Assembly: GCF_900209925.1 (NCBI RefSeq)
Contig: NZ_LT907978.1
Location: 2,575,001 to 2,639,000, forward strand
DNA length: 64,000 bases
Origin: Anaerobutyricum hallii
GTDB taxonomy: Bacteria; Bacillota; Clostridia; Lachnospirales; Lachnospiraceae
Reading direction: 5' to 3'
Both the position numbers and the translations under genes were made by a program. The notes beneath the pieces were generated by a model. The model was given only the letters and a program-made list of their open reading frames with translations, was not told the origin of the DNA and made no database searches. Below, piece after piece: positions 8,747 to 16,314 of the stretch (its first letter is position 1; the number at the start of each line of letters is the position of its first letter).

Positions 8747-10447
8747 CTAAATCGTTTCTGAATTCTTTTTGGATGCAAAATATGCTCTAAGTGAATTTAC
8801 TACAATGATCACACCAAGAATCATTAATAAAACAGCAATGATAAGCTGTAATCCTTCTACTAAGAATGTTGCTGTTCCGGCTGAGAATGCCTGTACAAGT
8901 GAAATCGTTCTCTCTACTAATGCAGTTCCAGTTACACAAAGCATGATGATCAGTGGAGGGAATAACATCTTGTTGCTTCTTCCTGTTACTTTTAAGAATA
9001 CACAAAGTGTCACTAACACTAATGCTGATAAAAGCTGATTTGCAGAGCCAAACAGCGGCCAGATATTCGCATATCCTATTCTTGTTAAGATAAATGCTGC
9101 CAGTAAAGTGACGATCGTAGAGAAATATGTATTGCATAAAAGCTTTCTCCAGCCTTCTGCATGTGTCATATCATCTACGCTGAACAGTTCCTGAAAACTC
9201 ATTCGGCCAATTCGTGCCACTGCATCTAAGCTTGTAAGTGCAAGTGCGGATACACACATCGTCATAAAGCACTGTGCTACGTATACAGGGATTCCAAACA
9301 TTTCAAAGAATCCAGCTACACCACTTGAAAATACCTGGAATGGTGTTCCGTCAGCCGGCGTTCCATTAGCAGAAGCCGCTGCACCAGCTACGCATAAAGC
9401 AATCACTGCCAGTAAACTTTCTAAGACCATTGCGCCATATCCAACTTTTAACATATCTTTTTCATTCGATATTGTTTTGGAGGAAGTTCCGGAAGATACC
9501 AGACTGTGGAAGCCGGAAACTGCTCCACAGGCAACGGTAACAAACAAAATAGGAAACAGATTTCCAAGTTGTTCGTTATGAAATCCTGTAAATACAGGAA
9601 GATTCATGCTCGGATGTGCTACAAGCAAACCTACTACTGCACCTGCAATCATTCCGATAAACATATACGTTGTCATTGCATCACGTGGCTGCTTTAATAA
9701 CCACATTGGCAATACTGCTGCAAAGAAAATGTAAATAAATGTAATATATGTCCATCCATCTTTTCCTAAAGTAATTGGCATTGCCATACCAATCGCAAGT
9801 GCTGCTACTGTACATACTAAACCAACCACTGTCTCTTTCCAGCCTGTCAGTTGAAAATGTTTGTGAATCAGTCCGAAAATCATTGCGAATACAATAAATA
9901 ACAAGGAAATTGTTCCTGCTGCTCCGTTTGTCTTTGCAGCATCTGCAAGACGGATCACTCCATTTGTGTCTACTGTATACGCATTAAATGTACCTGCAAC
10001 CATGTCAGCAAATGCTGCGATAACAATTAAAGTAAATAACCAACAAAATGCAAGAAATAACTTTCTTCCGAGCTTGCCAATATATTTTTCAATCAAAAGT
10101 CCCATCGACTTACCATCATTTTTTACGCTGGCGTATAATGCGCCAAAATCAGTAACTGCTCCGAAGAAAATACCTCCGATTAATACCCATAAGAGTACGG
10201 GGAGCCATCCAAATACTGCTGCCTGAATCGCTCCGGTTACAGGTCCTGCTCCCGCAATAGAAGAAAACTGATGACTAAATACTGTCCAGCCATCGGTCGG
10301 AACATAATCCTGTCCATCTTCAAATTTATGTGCTGGTGTTTCCGCCTTTGGATCAATTCCCCATTTTTTAGAAAGCCACCTGCCATAAAATACATATGCC
10401 GCTGTTAATAAAACCGCCGCAATTAAAACAATTACTAATGTATTCAT
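8747..10447 (-). CDS. cstA: carbon starvation CstA-family transporter
   Basis: Polytopic membrane protein of the CstA/BtsT family, which takes up peptides or pyruvate under starvation. Start at 10447 (MNTLVIVLIAAVLL) has AAGGAGAGG upstream. The 566-aa protein shows about 15 hydrophobic segments, the family signature DYVPTDGWTVFSHQFSSIAGAGPVTG (split over residues 50-75), and the CGAVSGFHSLVSSGTSSKTI loop. It is shorter than E. coli CstA (701 aa), as is usual in Clostridia. A clear promoter and a palindrome at the expected +1 region precede it. Substrate cannot be told from sequence. Confidence 0.93.
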   Translation of the reverse strand: MNTLVIVLIAAVLLTAAYVFYGRWLSKKWGIDPKAETPAHKFEDGQDYVPTDGWTVFSHQFSSIAGAGPVTGAIQAAVFGWLPVLLWVLIGGIFFGAVTDFGALYASVKNDGKSMGLLIEKYIGKLGRKLFLAFCWLFTLIVIAAFADMVAGTFNAYTVDTNGVIRLADAAKTNGAAGTISLLFIVFAMIFGLIHKHFQLTGWKETVVGLVCTVAALAIGMAMPITLGKDGWTYITFIYIFFAAVLPMWLLKQPRDAMTTYMFIGMIAGAVVGLLVAHPSMNLPVFTGFHNEQLGNLFPILFVTVACGAVSGFHSLVSSGTSSKTISNEKDMLKVGYGAMVLESLLAVIALCVAGAAASANGTPADGTPFQVFSSGVAGFFEMFGIPVYVAQCFMTMCVSALALTSLDAVARIGRMSFQELFSVDDMTHAEGWRKLLCNTYFSTIVTLLAAFILTRIGYANIWPLFGSANQLLSALVLVTLCVFLKVTGRSNKMLFPPLIIMLCVTGTALVERTISLVQAFSAGTATFLVEGLQLIIAVLLMILGVIIVVNSLRAYFASKKNSETI

Positions 10448-10469
10448 TTCTAAGTCCTCTCCTTCCTTA

Positions 10470-10488
10470 TGTATACATTTTGTATACA
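10470..10488. promoter_or_regulatory. candidate operator of cstA
   Basis: TGTATACATTTTGTATACA is an inverted repeat of two TGTATACA boxes. It begins just downstream of the cstA -10 box, at about +1 to +20, where a bound repressor would block transcription. The cognate regulator is not identified. Confidence 0.55.
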
Positions 10489-10494
10489 TGAAGT

Positions 10495-10523
10495 TTTATA
10501 GACCTTTTCCTTCATTTTGTCAA
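10495..10523 (-). promoter_or_regulatory. cstA promoter
   Basis: TTGACA (10523-10518), 17-base spacer, TATAAA (10500-10495): near-consensus sigma-A promoter directed at cstA. Confidence 0.75.
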
Positions 10524-10605
10524 GGCATTTCCTAATTTTTATTTCATTTTTAGAATAAAAAATAAATTTTTAAAGTTATTCCCTGCATTTTTTCATCATT
10601 TATAC

Positions 10606-10653
10606 AAAAAAGCTCTGAATTTTTTAAATATGGCTAAAATTCAGAGCTTTTTT
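10606..10653. terminator. terminator after bioB
   Basis: AAAAAAGCTCTGAATTTT pairs with AAAATTCAGAGCTTTTTT around a 12-base loop. The run of T on either strand makes it bidirectional; it follows the bioB stop by about 40 bases. Confidence 0.8.
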
Positions 10654-10691
10654 GCTATCTTCTTCTATTAAATTATCTATATTAACAGAAA

Positions 10692-11696
10692 TCAATCAGA
10701 TTCTATTTCATATACAAATCCTGCATCCGTAATCGTTTTTATCGTATCTGAGATTCCCTGTCCATCTGCTGTCAGATAACCAGAGGCAAAGATAGAATCT
10801 ACAACACTGAGTAATTCTTTCTCTCGTCCTTTAAAATAAACTTCTCTTCCAGCCGCACAACGGATATCTGATTGAGGAACTAACAAGCGGGCAAGACATA
10901 AAACTTTCATGCAGTAAGACGGGGTGAGTACTGTAGTATCTGCATGTTCTAATGGAGTTCCCGGTATCGGAAGCAGGAAGTTAATCGGAAGTGCTTCCGG
11001 TTGAATCTCACGAAGATCGAGGAGCATATCTACGATATCTTCTTTACTTTCTCCCATACCGATAATCCCTCCGCTGCAAATTTCAAAACCGAGGCGCTGA
11101 AGCATATGTATATTATTTACGCGTTGTTCGTAAGTGTGAGTTGTACATATATTATGGTAGTAAGACCGGCTACTGTTAAGATTGTGATTGATACGGTCTA
11201 ATCCGGCTTCTTTTAATATTAATGCCTGTTTTTCCGTAAGAAAACCAATGGAACAGCAAAGATGTGTCCCGTCTGCTTTCATAACACGAATTTTTTCAGC
11301 AAGTTCTTCGATATCTTCATCCGTAAACTTCATTCCACTAAGACCGATGCAATGTCTTGAAAGATGATTGTCATGTACAAATGCATTATCACTGTATAAC
11401 TTTTCATCATCAACCCATTTGTATTTTTCAATATCTGCTTTCGAACGGCAGGATTGTGCACAATAAGCACAGTTTTGAGAACAGTTTCCACTTCGGGCAT
11501 TCGTGAGCAGATGAATACTCACATAATTCCCCTTATATTTTTTACGTAAACTTCCTGCCACTTCCATAAGGAAAGGCATATCCTCTTCCGGAAGATTCAT
11601 AATTGCAATCGCTTCTTCTCTGGAAAATGAATATTCTTTATTTATATTATCCGATAATATTTTTCGTATTGTATCCGCAGTTATCATTGAACTCAT
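10692..11696 (-). CDS. bioB: biotin synthase
   Basis: Radical SAM enzyme inserting sulfur into dethiobiotin. The start at 11696 (MSSMITADTIRKIL) has GGAAAGGA upstream; the longer open frame to 11855 runs through the promoter and is rejected. The 334-aa protein has the SAM-cluster motif CSQNCAYC, the second-cluster region, NHNLNSSRSYYHNICTTHTYEQRV, CSGGIIGMGES and NFLLPIPGTPLE, as in BioB. A HydE-like radical SAM protein was considered, but a BirA-type operator in its promoter supports bioB. No other biotin gene is adjacent, suggesting uptake or salvage of dethiobiotin. Confidence 0.9.
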   Translation of the reverse strand: MSSMITADTIRKILSDNINKEYSFSREEAIAIMNLPEEDMPFLMEVAGSLRKKYKGNYVSIHLLTNARSGNCSQNCAYCAQSCRSKADIEKYKWVDDEKLYSDNAFVHDNHLSRHCIGLSGMKFTDEDIEELAEKIRVMKADGTHLCCSIGFLTEKQALILKEAGLDRINHNLNSSRSYYHNICTTHTYEQRVNNIHMLQRLGFEICSGGIIGMGESKEDIVDMLLDLREIQPEALPINFLLPIPGTPLEHADTTVLTPSYCMKVLCLARLLVPQSDIRCAAGREVYFKGREKELLSVVDSIFASGYLTADGQGISDTIKTITDAGFVYEIESD

Positions 11697-11759
11697 AGTA
11701 AAATCCTTTCCGAAAATGTATATAACCAAACACTTCTGTTTTAACTTTCTGTCATTTAG

Positions 11760-11796
11760 TGATGTTAGGGTCAAAAGGTATTTACCCCTAACATCA
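11760..11796. repeat. hairpin family D, copy 1 (bioB leader)
   Basis: TGATGTTAGGGTC and ACCCCTAACATCA form an inverted repeat located between the bioB promoter and its ribosome binding site. A close copy lies at 13143-13180 and decayed ones at 20407-20450 and 24357-24397. Confidence 0.65.
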
Positions 11797-11799
11797 TTA

Positions 11800-11828
11800 A
11801 ATGTAGCATGGCAAATTTTAATTGTCAA
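11800..11828 (-). promoter_or_regulatory. bioB promoter
   Basis: TTGACA (11828-11823), 17-base spacer, TACATT (11805-11800). The -35 lies inside the left half of the BirA-type operator. Confidence 0.75.
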
Positions 11829-11857
11829 CGCATTTCGGTATATTTGAGTTAACAATT
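11820..11857. promoter_or_regulatory. BirA operator of bioB
   Basis: AATTGTCAAC, 18 bases, GTTAACAATT: an inverted repeat with one mismatch that matches the known biotin-repressor geometry (TTGTNAAC-N18-GTTNACAA in E. coli). Because it covers the -35 box, biotinyl-AMP-bound BirA should repress bioB. Confidence 0.8.
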
Positions 11858-12019
11858 CACAATCTTTAAGTATTTCTTACGATTAGGTGAATTCGACCAA
11901 CAAGACAGAAAGAAAGTGTATAATAACAAAAGTATATCAAATTATATGATGTACTCACAACGTCAGGCACGAAAACATTCCGAAAGGACATTCTGTTTTT
12001 AAAAGGAGAAATTAAATTA

Positions 12020-12604
12020 ATGGATAAAATAGGACATTTAGTTGTGACAAAGTCATTAACAGGGAATATGCACAAAACTCATAAAGCAGCTTTGTTGCTT
12101 GGTAGTATATTACCGGATTTATTTGTATACACCTATTTGGAAGGACATACGTGGGAAGCGACTTTTGATAAAATAATAAATCACATGGAAGTTTTGGAAG
12201 AGAAGGGCCGGGGCGGTTGTTTTTCTTATTTAAAACTTGGCTGGGTCCTGCATTATGTAGAAGATTATTTTACTTATCCACACAATACAATTTTTGAGGG
12301 AACCATTCCCGAACATTATGCTTACGAGAAGAAGATGACTAGATGGATGAGAGACGGTGCTTTAGAGCAGATGTCCATGCCAATCTGTAAGAAACTTGAT
12401 TCTTCTTCACAGTTAAAGAACAGAATTCAGGAATTACACGATAACTATCTTTCCCAGGAAATGTGCAATGAGAATGATACGGCCTATATGCGGCAGATGG
12501 TTTCAGAAATACTGAATTGTTATGAAGAAATATTTACAAACAAAAGAGAGTTTGCCCGCTTTATGGGATGGGTACGCAGAAAAGCCGGAGCAAAGACTGC
12601 TTAA
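12020..12604 (+). CDS. zinc-dependent phospholipase C family protein
   Basis: A 194-aa protein of the family that resembles the catalytic domain of clostridial alpha-toxin-type phospholipases. Histidines and aspartates likely to bind zinc are seen in MDKIGHLVV, HKAALLLGSILPDLF, GWVLHYVEDYFTYPHN. It has no signal peptide, unlike secreted toxins, so an intracellular housekeeping role is more likely. AAAAGGAGAAA precedes the start and a TATAAT box is at 11919-11924 with no clear -35. It converges with hpt across a terminator. Confidence 0.75.
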   Translation: MDKIGHLVVTKSLTGNMHKTHKAALLLGSILPDLFVYTYLEGHTWEATFDKIINHMEVLEEKGRGGCFSYLKLGWVLHYVEDYFTYPHNTIFEGTIPEHYAYEKKMTRWMRDGALEQMSMPICKKLDSSSQLKNRIQELHDNYLSQEMCNENDTAYMRQMVSEILNCYEEIFTNKREFARFMGWVRRKAGAKTA

Positions 12605-12628
12605 TCTTCTCTCTTTTTTCCACAGATA

Positions 12629-12693
12629 AAACCCCTGAAAAGTATAGCAGCCTAAAACAATTCCGTTTCCTCTTCTATACTTTTCAGGGGTTC
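12629..12693. terminator. bidirectional terminator
   Basis: AACCCCTGAAAAGTATAG pairs perfectly with its complement (CTATACTTTTCAGGGGTT) between two convergent genes; T-rich tails on both strands. Confidence 0.85.
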
Positions 12694-12731
12694 ATCTTTT
12701 CTAAATAACGTACAATCTACAAATCTCCAAT

Positions 12732-13079
12732 CTATTCCAAGCCCTGGATTGCCGTCACTGTTTTCTGATACTTTTGTGATACCTTCTGAAATAATTCTTC
12801 ACTTCCTGCAGTTTTTCTCTCTCTTAACTTTTCTGTAAGTTCCGCACTCACTTCAAAAAGTTCATCAAATCCCAGATTCAGACACACACCTTTTAATGTA
12901 TGTGCTGCACGAAATGCCTCTTCTCCATCATTCTTAGCAAGACTTTCTTTTAACTGAGCAAAACTTGGATCCTGTAAGAATTTTAATGCGAAACGCTTAA
13001 CTATAGCCTCGCTTCCTAATCTTCCCAGAACACCTTCATAATCTGAGCCCATCTGTTCATAACATTCTTTTACTGTCAT
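12732..13079 (-). CDS. Hpt (histidine phosphotransfer) domain protein
   Basis: A 115-aa four-helix protein consisting of an Hpt domain alone. The phosphorylated histidine lies in AAHTLKGVCLNLGFDEL near residue 57. Such proteins relay phosphate between receiver domains in multistep signalling. GGGAG precedes the start. No hybrid kinase or response regulator is in the window, so its partners are elsewhere. Confidence 0.85.
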   Translation of the reverse strand: MTVKECYEQMGSDYEGVLGRLGSEAIVKRFALKFLQDPSFAQLKESLAKNDGEEAFRAAHTLKGVCLNLGFDELFEVSAELTEKLRERKTAGSEELFQKVSQKYQKTVTAIQGLE

Positions 13080-13142
13080 TTTTTCTCCCTCACTCTATTC
13101 TTTCAAAATCATTTTGAGTACATTGTTATTTTTAATTATAAT

Positions 13143-13180
13143 TGATGTTAGGGGTAAAATACATTTTGACCCTAACATCA
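13143..13180. repeat. hairpin family D, copy 2
   Basis: TGATGTTAGGGGTAAA and TTTTGACCCTAACATCA; inverted relative to the copy at 11760-11796. Lies between the divergent hpt and NSS transporter genes. Confidence 0.65.
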
Positions 13181-13219
13181 TTATATCAGAGAATCCCACA
13201 AAATCAAGAAAAGGTATCC

Positions 13220-13248
13220 TTGACATTTTTCTGGTAAAACTATATAAT
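13220..13248 (+). promoter_or_regulatory. promoter of the NSS transporter
   Basis: TTGACA (13220-13225), 17-base spacer, TATAAT (13243-13248): a full-consensus sigma-A promoter, about 100 bases upstream of the start codon. Confidence 0.8.
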
Positions 13249-13271
13249 TTCCGAGGTATTTATACACTATT

Positions 13272-13326
13272 ATGTACTTTCGGAATCTTTTTGTGCTTGA
13301 TTTTGTGAGAAAATTCCGAGAATACA
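13272..13326. repeat. hairpin family C, copy 1 (5' leader)
   Basis: TGTACTTTCGGAATCTT and AAATTCCGAGAATACA pair across a loop containing TGCTTGATTTTGTGAG. It sits in the leader between the promoter and AAGGGAGG of the transporter gene. A second copy at 22659-22712 sits in the leader of the marR gene. Confidence 0.65.
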
Positions 13327-13348
13327 TTATTTTATAAGGGAGGTACTT

Positions 13349-14716
13349 ATGAAGGAAAGAGAAAGGTTAGGTTCTCGTCTTGGATTTATTCTTATTTCTG
13401 CTGGTTGTGCTATCGGAATAGGAAATGTATGGAAGTTCCCTTATATGGCAGGTCAGGGAGGCGGTGGCGCTTTCGTGTTATTCTACCTTCTTTTCCTGTT
13501 AATTCTCGGACTTCCTATTATGACAATGGAATTTGCAGTTGGAAGAGCCAGTCAAAAAAGCCCGGTAAAAGCTTACTATGCTTTGGAAAAGCCGGGACAG
13601 AAATGGCATATTCATGGTTACATTACACTAATCGGCTGCTATTTATTAATGATGTTTTACACAACAGTTGCTGGATGGATGCTTCATTACTTCTATCTGA
13701 CTGCAACAGGAAAGTTTACAGGTTTGGATTCCGATGCTGTAGCTTCACAGTTTAATACCATGCTCAGCCAGCCACAGGTTATGGGCTTTTGGATGGTTAT
13801 TATTGTTATCGCAGGTATCTTAGTCTGCTCCATCGGATTACAAAACGGTCTTGAAAAAGTAACAAAGGTAATGATGATCTCTCTTTTATTTATTATGGTC
13901 ATTCTTGCCATTAACAGCTTTTTTATGGATGGTGCCAAAGAAGGATTAAGCTTTTATTTAATTCCTGACTTTGAACGAATGAAAGAAATCGGAATCATCA
14001 AAACAATTACCGGAGCGATGAATCAGGCATTCTTTACTTTAAGTCTCGGTATTGGTGCTATGTCTATTTTTGGAAGTTATATTGGAAAAGAACGCTCCCT
14101 GCTCGGAGAATCTTTAAATATCGCTTTATTAGACACTTTTGTAGCTATTACATCCGGACTCATCATTTTCCCTGCCTGCTTTACATTCCATGTAGACCAG
14201 ACTTCCGGCCCTGGGCTTATCTTCATTACTCTGCCGAATATTTTTAATCATATTCCTATGGGTAAATTATGGGGAAGTTTATTCTTCATATTTATGTCCT
14301 TTGCCGCTTTTTCTACTATTCTTGCCGTATTTGAGAATATCATTTCCTGCGGTATGGAATTAACCGGATGGAGTAGAAAGAAATCCAGCTTTATCAATGC
14401 AATTGCCATCATTCTGCTTTCTGTTCCATGTGTCCTTGGATATAACTTATGGAGCAGTGATATCTTTGCAGTATTTGGCGGTGCTGTGCTTGATTTTGAA
14501 GACTTCTTAGTAAGTAATCTGTTCTTACCTCTCGGTTCTCTTGTATATCTTTTATTCTGTACAAGCAGATACGGCTGGGGCTGGAAGAACTTCACTACAG
14601 AAGCCAATACCGGAAAAGGCCTGAAAATACAGAACTGGATGAGAGGATATATCTCTTATATACTTCCGCTCATCGTCCTCTTCATCTTCTTCTTTGGTCT
14701 ATACGACAAATTTTAA
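13349..14716 (+). CDS. sodium-dependent transporter, NSS/SNF family
   Basis: Neurotransmitter:sodium symporter family, importing amino acids or related amines with Na+. AAGGGAGG lies seven bases upstream of the start. The 455-aa protein begins with the conserved RLGSRLGFILISAGCAIGIGNVWKFPY, contains the unwound-helix Na+ and substrate region GQGGGGAF, and shows 11-12 membrane segments (11 is typical of prokaryotic NSS such as MhsT). Substrate is not evident. Monocistronic, ended by hairpin cassette A copy 2. Confidence 0.93.
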   Translation: MKERERLGSRLGFILISAGCAIGIGNVWKFPYMAGQGGGGAFVLFYLLFLLILGLPIMTMEFAVGRASQKSPVKAYYALEKPGQKWHIHGYITLIGCYLLMMFYTTVAGWMLHYFYLTATGKFTGLDSDAVASQFNTMLSQPQVMGFWMVIIVIAGILVCSIGLQNGLEKVTKVMMISLLFIMVILAINSFFMDGAKEGLSFYLIPDFERMKEIGIIKTITGAMNQAFFTLSLGIGAMSIFGSYIGKERSLLGESLNIALLDTFVAITSGLIIFPACFTFHVDQTSGPGLIFITLPNIFNHIPMGKLWGSLFFIFMSFAAFSTILAVFENIISCGMELTGWSRKKSSFINAIAIILLSVPCVLGYNLWSSDIFAVFGGAVLDFEDFLVSNLFLPLGSLVYLLFCTSRYGWGWKNFTTEANTGKGLKIQNWMRGYISYILPLIVLFIFFFGLYDKF

Positions 14717-14731
14717 TCTGTAGATTTGGTA

Positions 14732-14856
14732 TAGACGAAAAAAGAAAAACTATCCTATCCCATCTGCTCTGTAGTCGCTGGGTTTAAGATGCTCATCCGC
14801 ATCTTAAACCCGCTCCCAAGCCGCATCTGGGATAGGATAGTTTTTCTTTTTTCTGA
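14732..14856. repeat. hairpin cassette family A, copy 2
   Basis: In reverse orientation relative to copy 1. Outer stem AACTATCCTATCCCA against its complement; inner hairpin GGGTTTAAGATGC/GCATCTTAAACCC. The inner stem closes with G-C pairs where copy 1 has GTA/TAC, a compensatory difference. Starts 16 bases after the transporter stop and probably terminates it. Confidence 0.75.
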
Positions 14857-14907
14857 CTATTCCAAATCCACAGTTGGGCAGGAATGGGGATTCTCCAGAA
14901 GTGTGTG

Positions 14908-15513
14908 TCTTTTGACTAAATTGTATTAAGTCATCTAAAGAACAAAGAATTGTTATAAGTTTGATTTTGCTTGGTTGCGCTAAATGCTTCATTTTGCCTC
15001 AAAAAACGAAGGGGCTGCCGGTTCAAAATTCCTTTCTCACTCTGTATATTTGCATGGGCATCCTCTTTTAAAGCTTCCCATGGTTCGTTAATCTTCATGA
15101 CCTTATTTTTCTCTGCAGCTTGATGTAACTGAAGATTTTATGTTCCTTTAAATACAAAAGATTCTTTTCACTGCAATAACCACTGTCTGCAGTTACTTCT
15201 TCCAAAATCTCTCCAAATGCGTTTTTGTGCTTTTCTAACACAGGAATCAATGTATTATAATCTGTCCGGTCATTACTTACATAAGTCTGGACAATGAAAT
15301 AATTCTCTACGGCAATCTAGAGCAGATTTTTTTGAAGTTTCAGGATTTTCAGCGGAGAACAGTTGGCTAACAAGCCAGAAAAATCTAAATCCTCCATCAC
15401 TTTTTCAGGGTATAGACTGGATCATCGTCAGGTAAACTCAATTCGAAGAAACTAAAGTTAATTTTCTGTTGCCCCATTTCAAAAAATTCGTTATAATAAT
15501 CTTGTTTTAGCAT
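14908..15513 (-). pseudogene. IS1182-family transposase relic
   Basis: Read on the minus strand from 15513: MLKQDYYNEFFEMGQQK, then DDDPVYTLKKVMEDLDFSGLLANCS, the N-terminus of IS1182-type DDE transposases. A deletion and frameshift at about 15320-15360 remove the middle, and the frame resumes with VENYFIVQTYVSNDRTDYN and EEVTADSGYCSEKNLLYLKEHK, then after another frameshift near 15110 with AHANIQSEKGILNRQ. The catalytic centre is lost. The downstream end, 14908-14990, matches one arm of the palindrome at 486-699. Confidence 0.8.
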
Positions 15514-15648
15514 AGTTCCATCATAACATGGAACGGAGAAAAGATGGTTGTCGTTAGCCATCTTTTTTTCTTTTTATGAAAAATTTTTAGGAGCTATCTA
15601 TTTCCCGACAGCCACAGCATCACCACATAGTTTATCCGGATTATAGCT

Positions 15649-15743
15649 ATTTCACTACGCCTCCATGAAGGAGGCGACCCTAACATCTAAATGAAATGTA
15701 GATAGCGAGATATTTCAATCCACGCCTCCGAGAAGGAGGCGAC
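15649..15743. CRISPR. relic of a type I-C CRISPR array (two repeats, one spacer)
   Basis: Repeat 2 at 15712-15743 is a 32-base I-C-type repeat: starts ATTTCAATCCACGCCTCC and ends GGAGGCGAC, i.e. on the other strand GTCGCCTCC...GGATTGAAAT. Repeat 1 at 15649-15678 is the same with two bases missing and a few changes. The 33-base spacer is 15679-15711. Upstream, 15600-15648 could hold an older, eroded repeat-spacer unit. No cas gene is in the window, so the array is an orphan. Confidence 0.6.
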
Positions 15744-16068
15744 TGCAACATATTGTGATACCTCAGCTATCATGTATATATCTAGTCTCAACAACTTTTT
15801 TGTCCGCTATTTTTAGCTTTATATCGCAATATGTTGTACTATTTTTCTTTTTTTAAGTGCGAATGGCCTGCGTTTTTTGTGTAGCTTATGATTCGCACTA
15901 TGTTTAATTTTTAATATTTTCTATATTTTATTTCAAGGTATTCCTTTTTAACGAAGATAAGATAATAAGAAACTTTTTCTTTCTACATTTGACTATATCT
16001 AAATTTAGAAAGATTTTCGAAAAAGGGATTTTGGCAATCCCCATTCCTATCAACTACAGATTTCGATT
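15744..16068. other. gene-free stretch with inverted repeats
   Basis: CAACATATTG near 15746 is repeated inverted near 15826-15838, and AGTGCGAAT (15856-15864) pairs with ATTCGCACT (15891-15899). No coding sequence was recognised. Confidence 0.45.
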
Positions 16069-16314
16069 AGACAGAAAAAAGAAATAATACCCTATCCCAG
16101 ATGCGGCTTCGGAGCGTGTTTAGGATGCGATAAGCATTTTAAACACAGCGACTACAGAGCAGATGGGATAGGGTATTATTTCTTTTTTCGTCTACACCAA
16201 ATCTACAAATCCGGAGCGTGTTTAAGATGCGGATGAGCATTTTAAACACAGCGACTACAGAGCAGATGGGATAGGGTAGTTTTTCTTTTTTCGTCTACAC
16301 CAAATCTACAGATC
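16069..16314. repeat. hairpin cassette family A, copies 3 and 4 (tandem)
   Basis: Copy 3 (16069-16193) is complete. Copy 4 (16213-16314) repeats only its right 102 bases with a period of exactly 102, lacks the left arm, and cannot form the outer stem by itself. Both carry GTGTTTA..GATGC and TTTTAAACAC in the inner hairpin and end TTTTTTCGTCTACACCAAATC. The block lies directly at the 3' end of the RND gene (stop at 16306) and probably terminates it. Confidence 0.75.

Noticed and set aside
10692-11696. HydE-like hydrogenase maturase instead of BioB
   Set aside because: The YYHNICTTHTYEQRV and NFLLPIPGTPLE segments and the BirA-type operator favour BioB; no hydrogenase genes are near.
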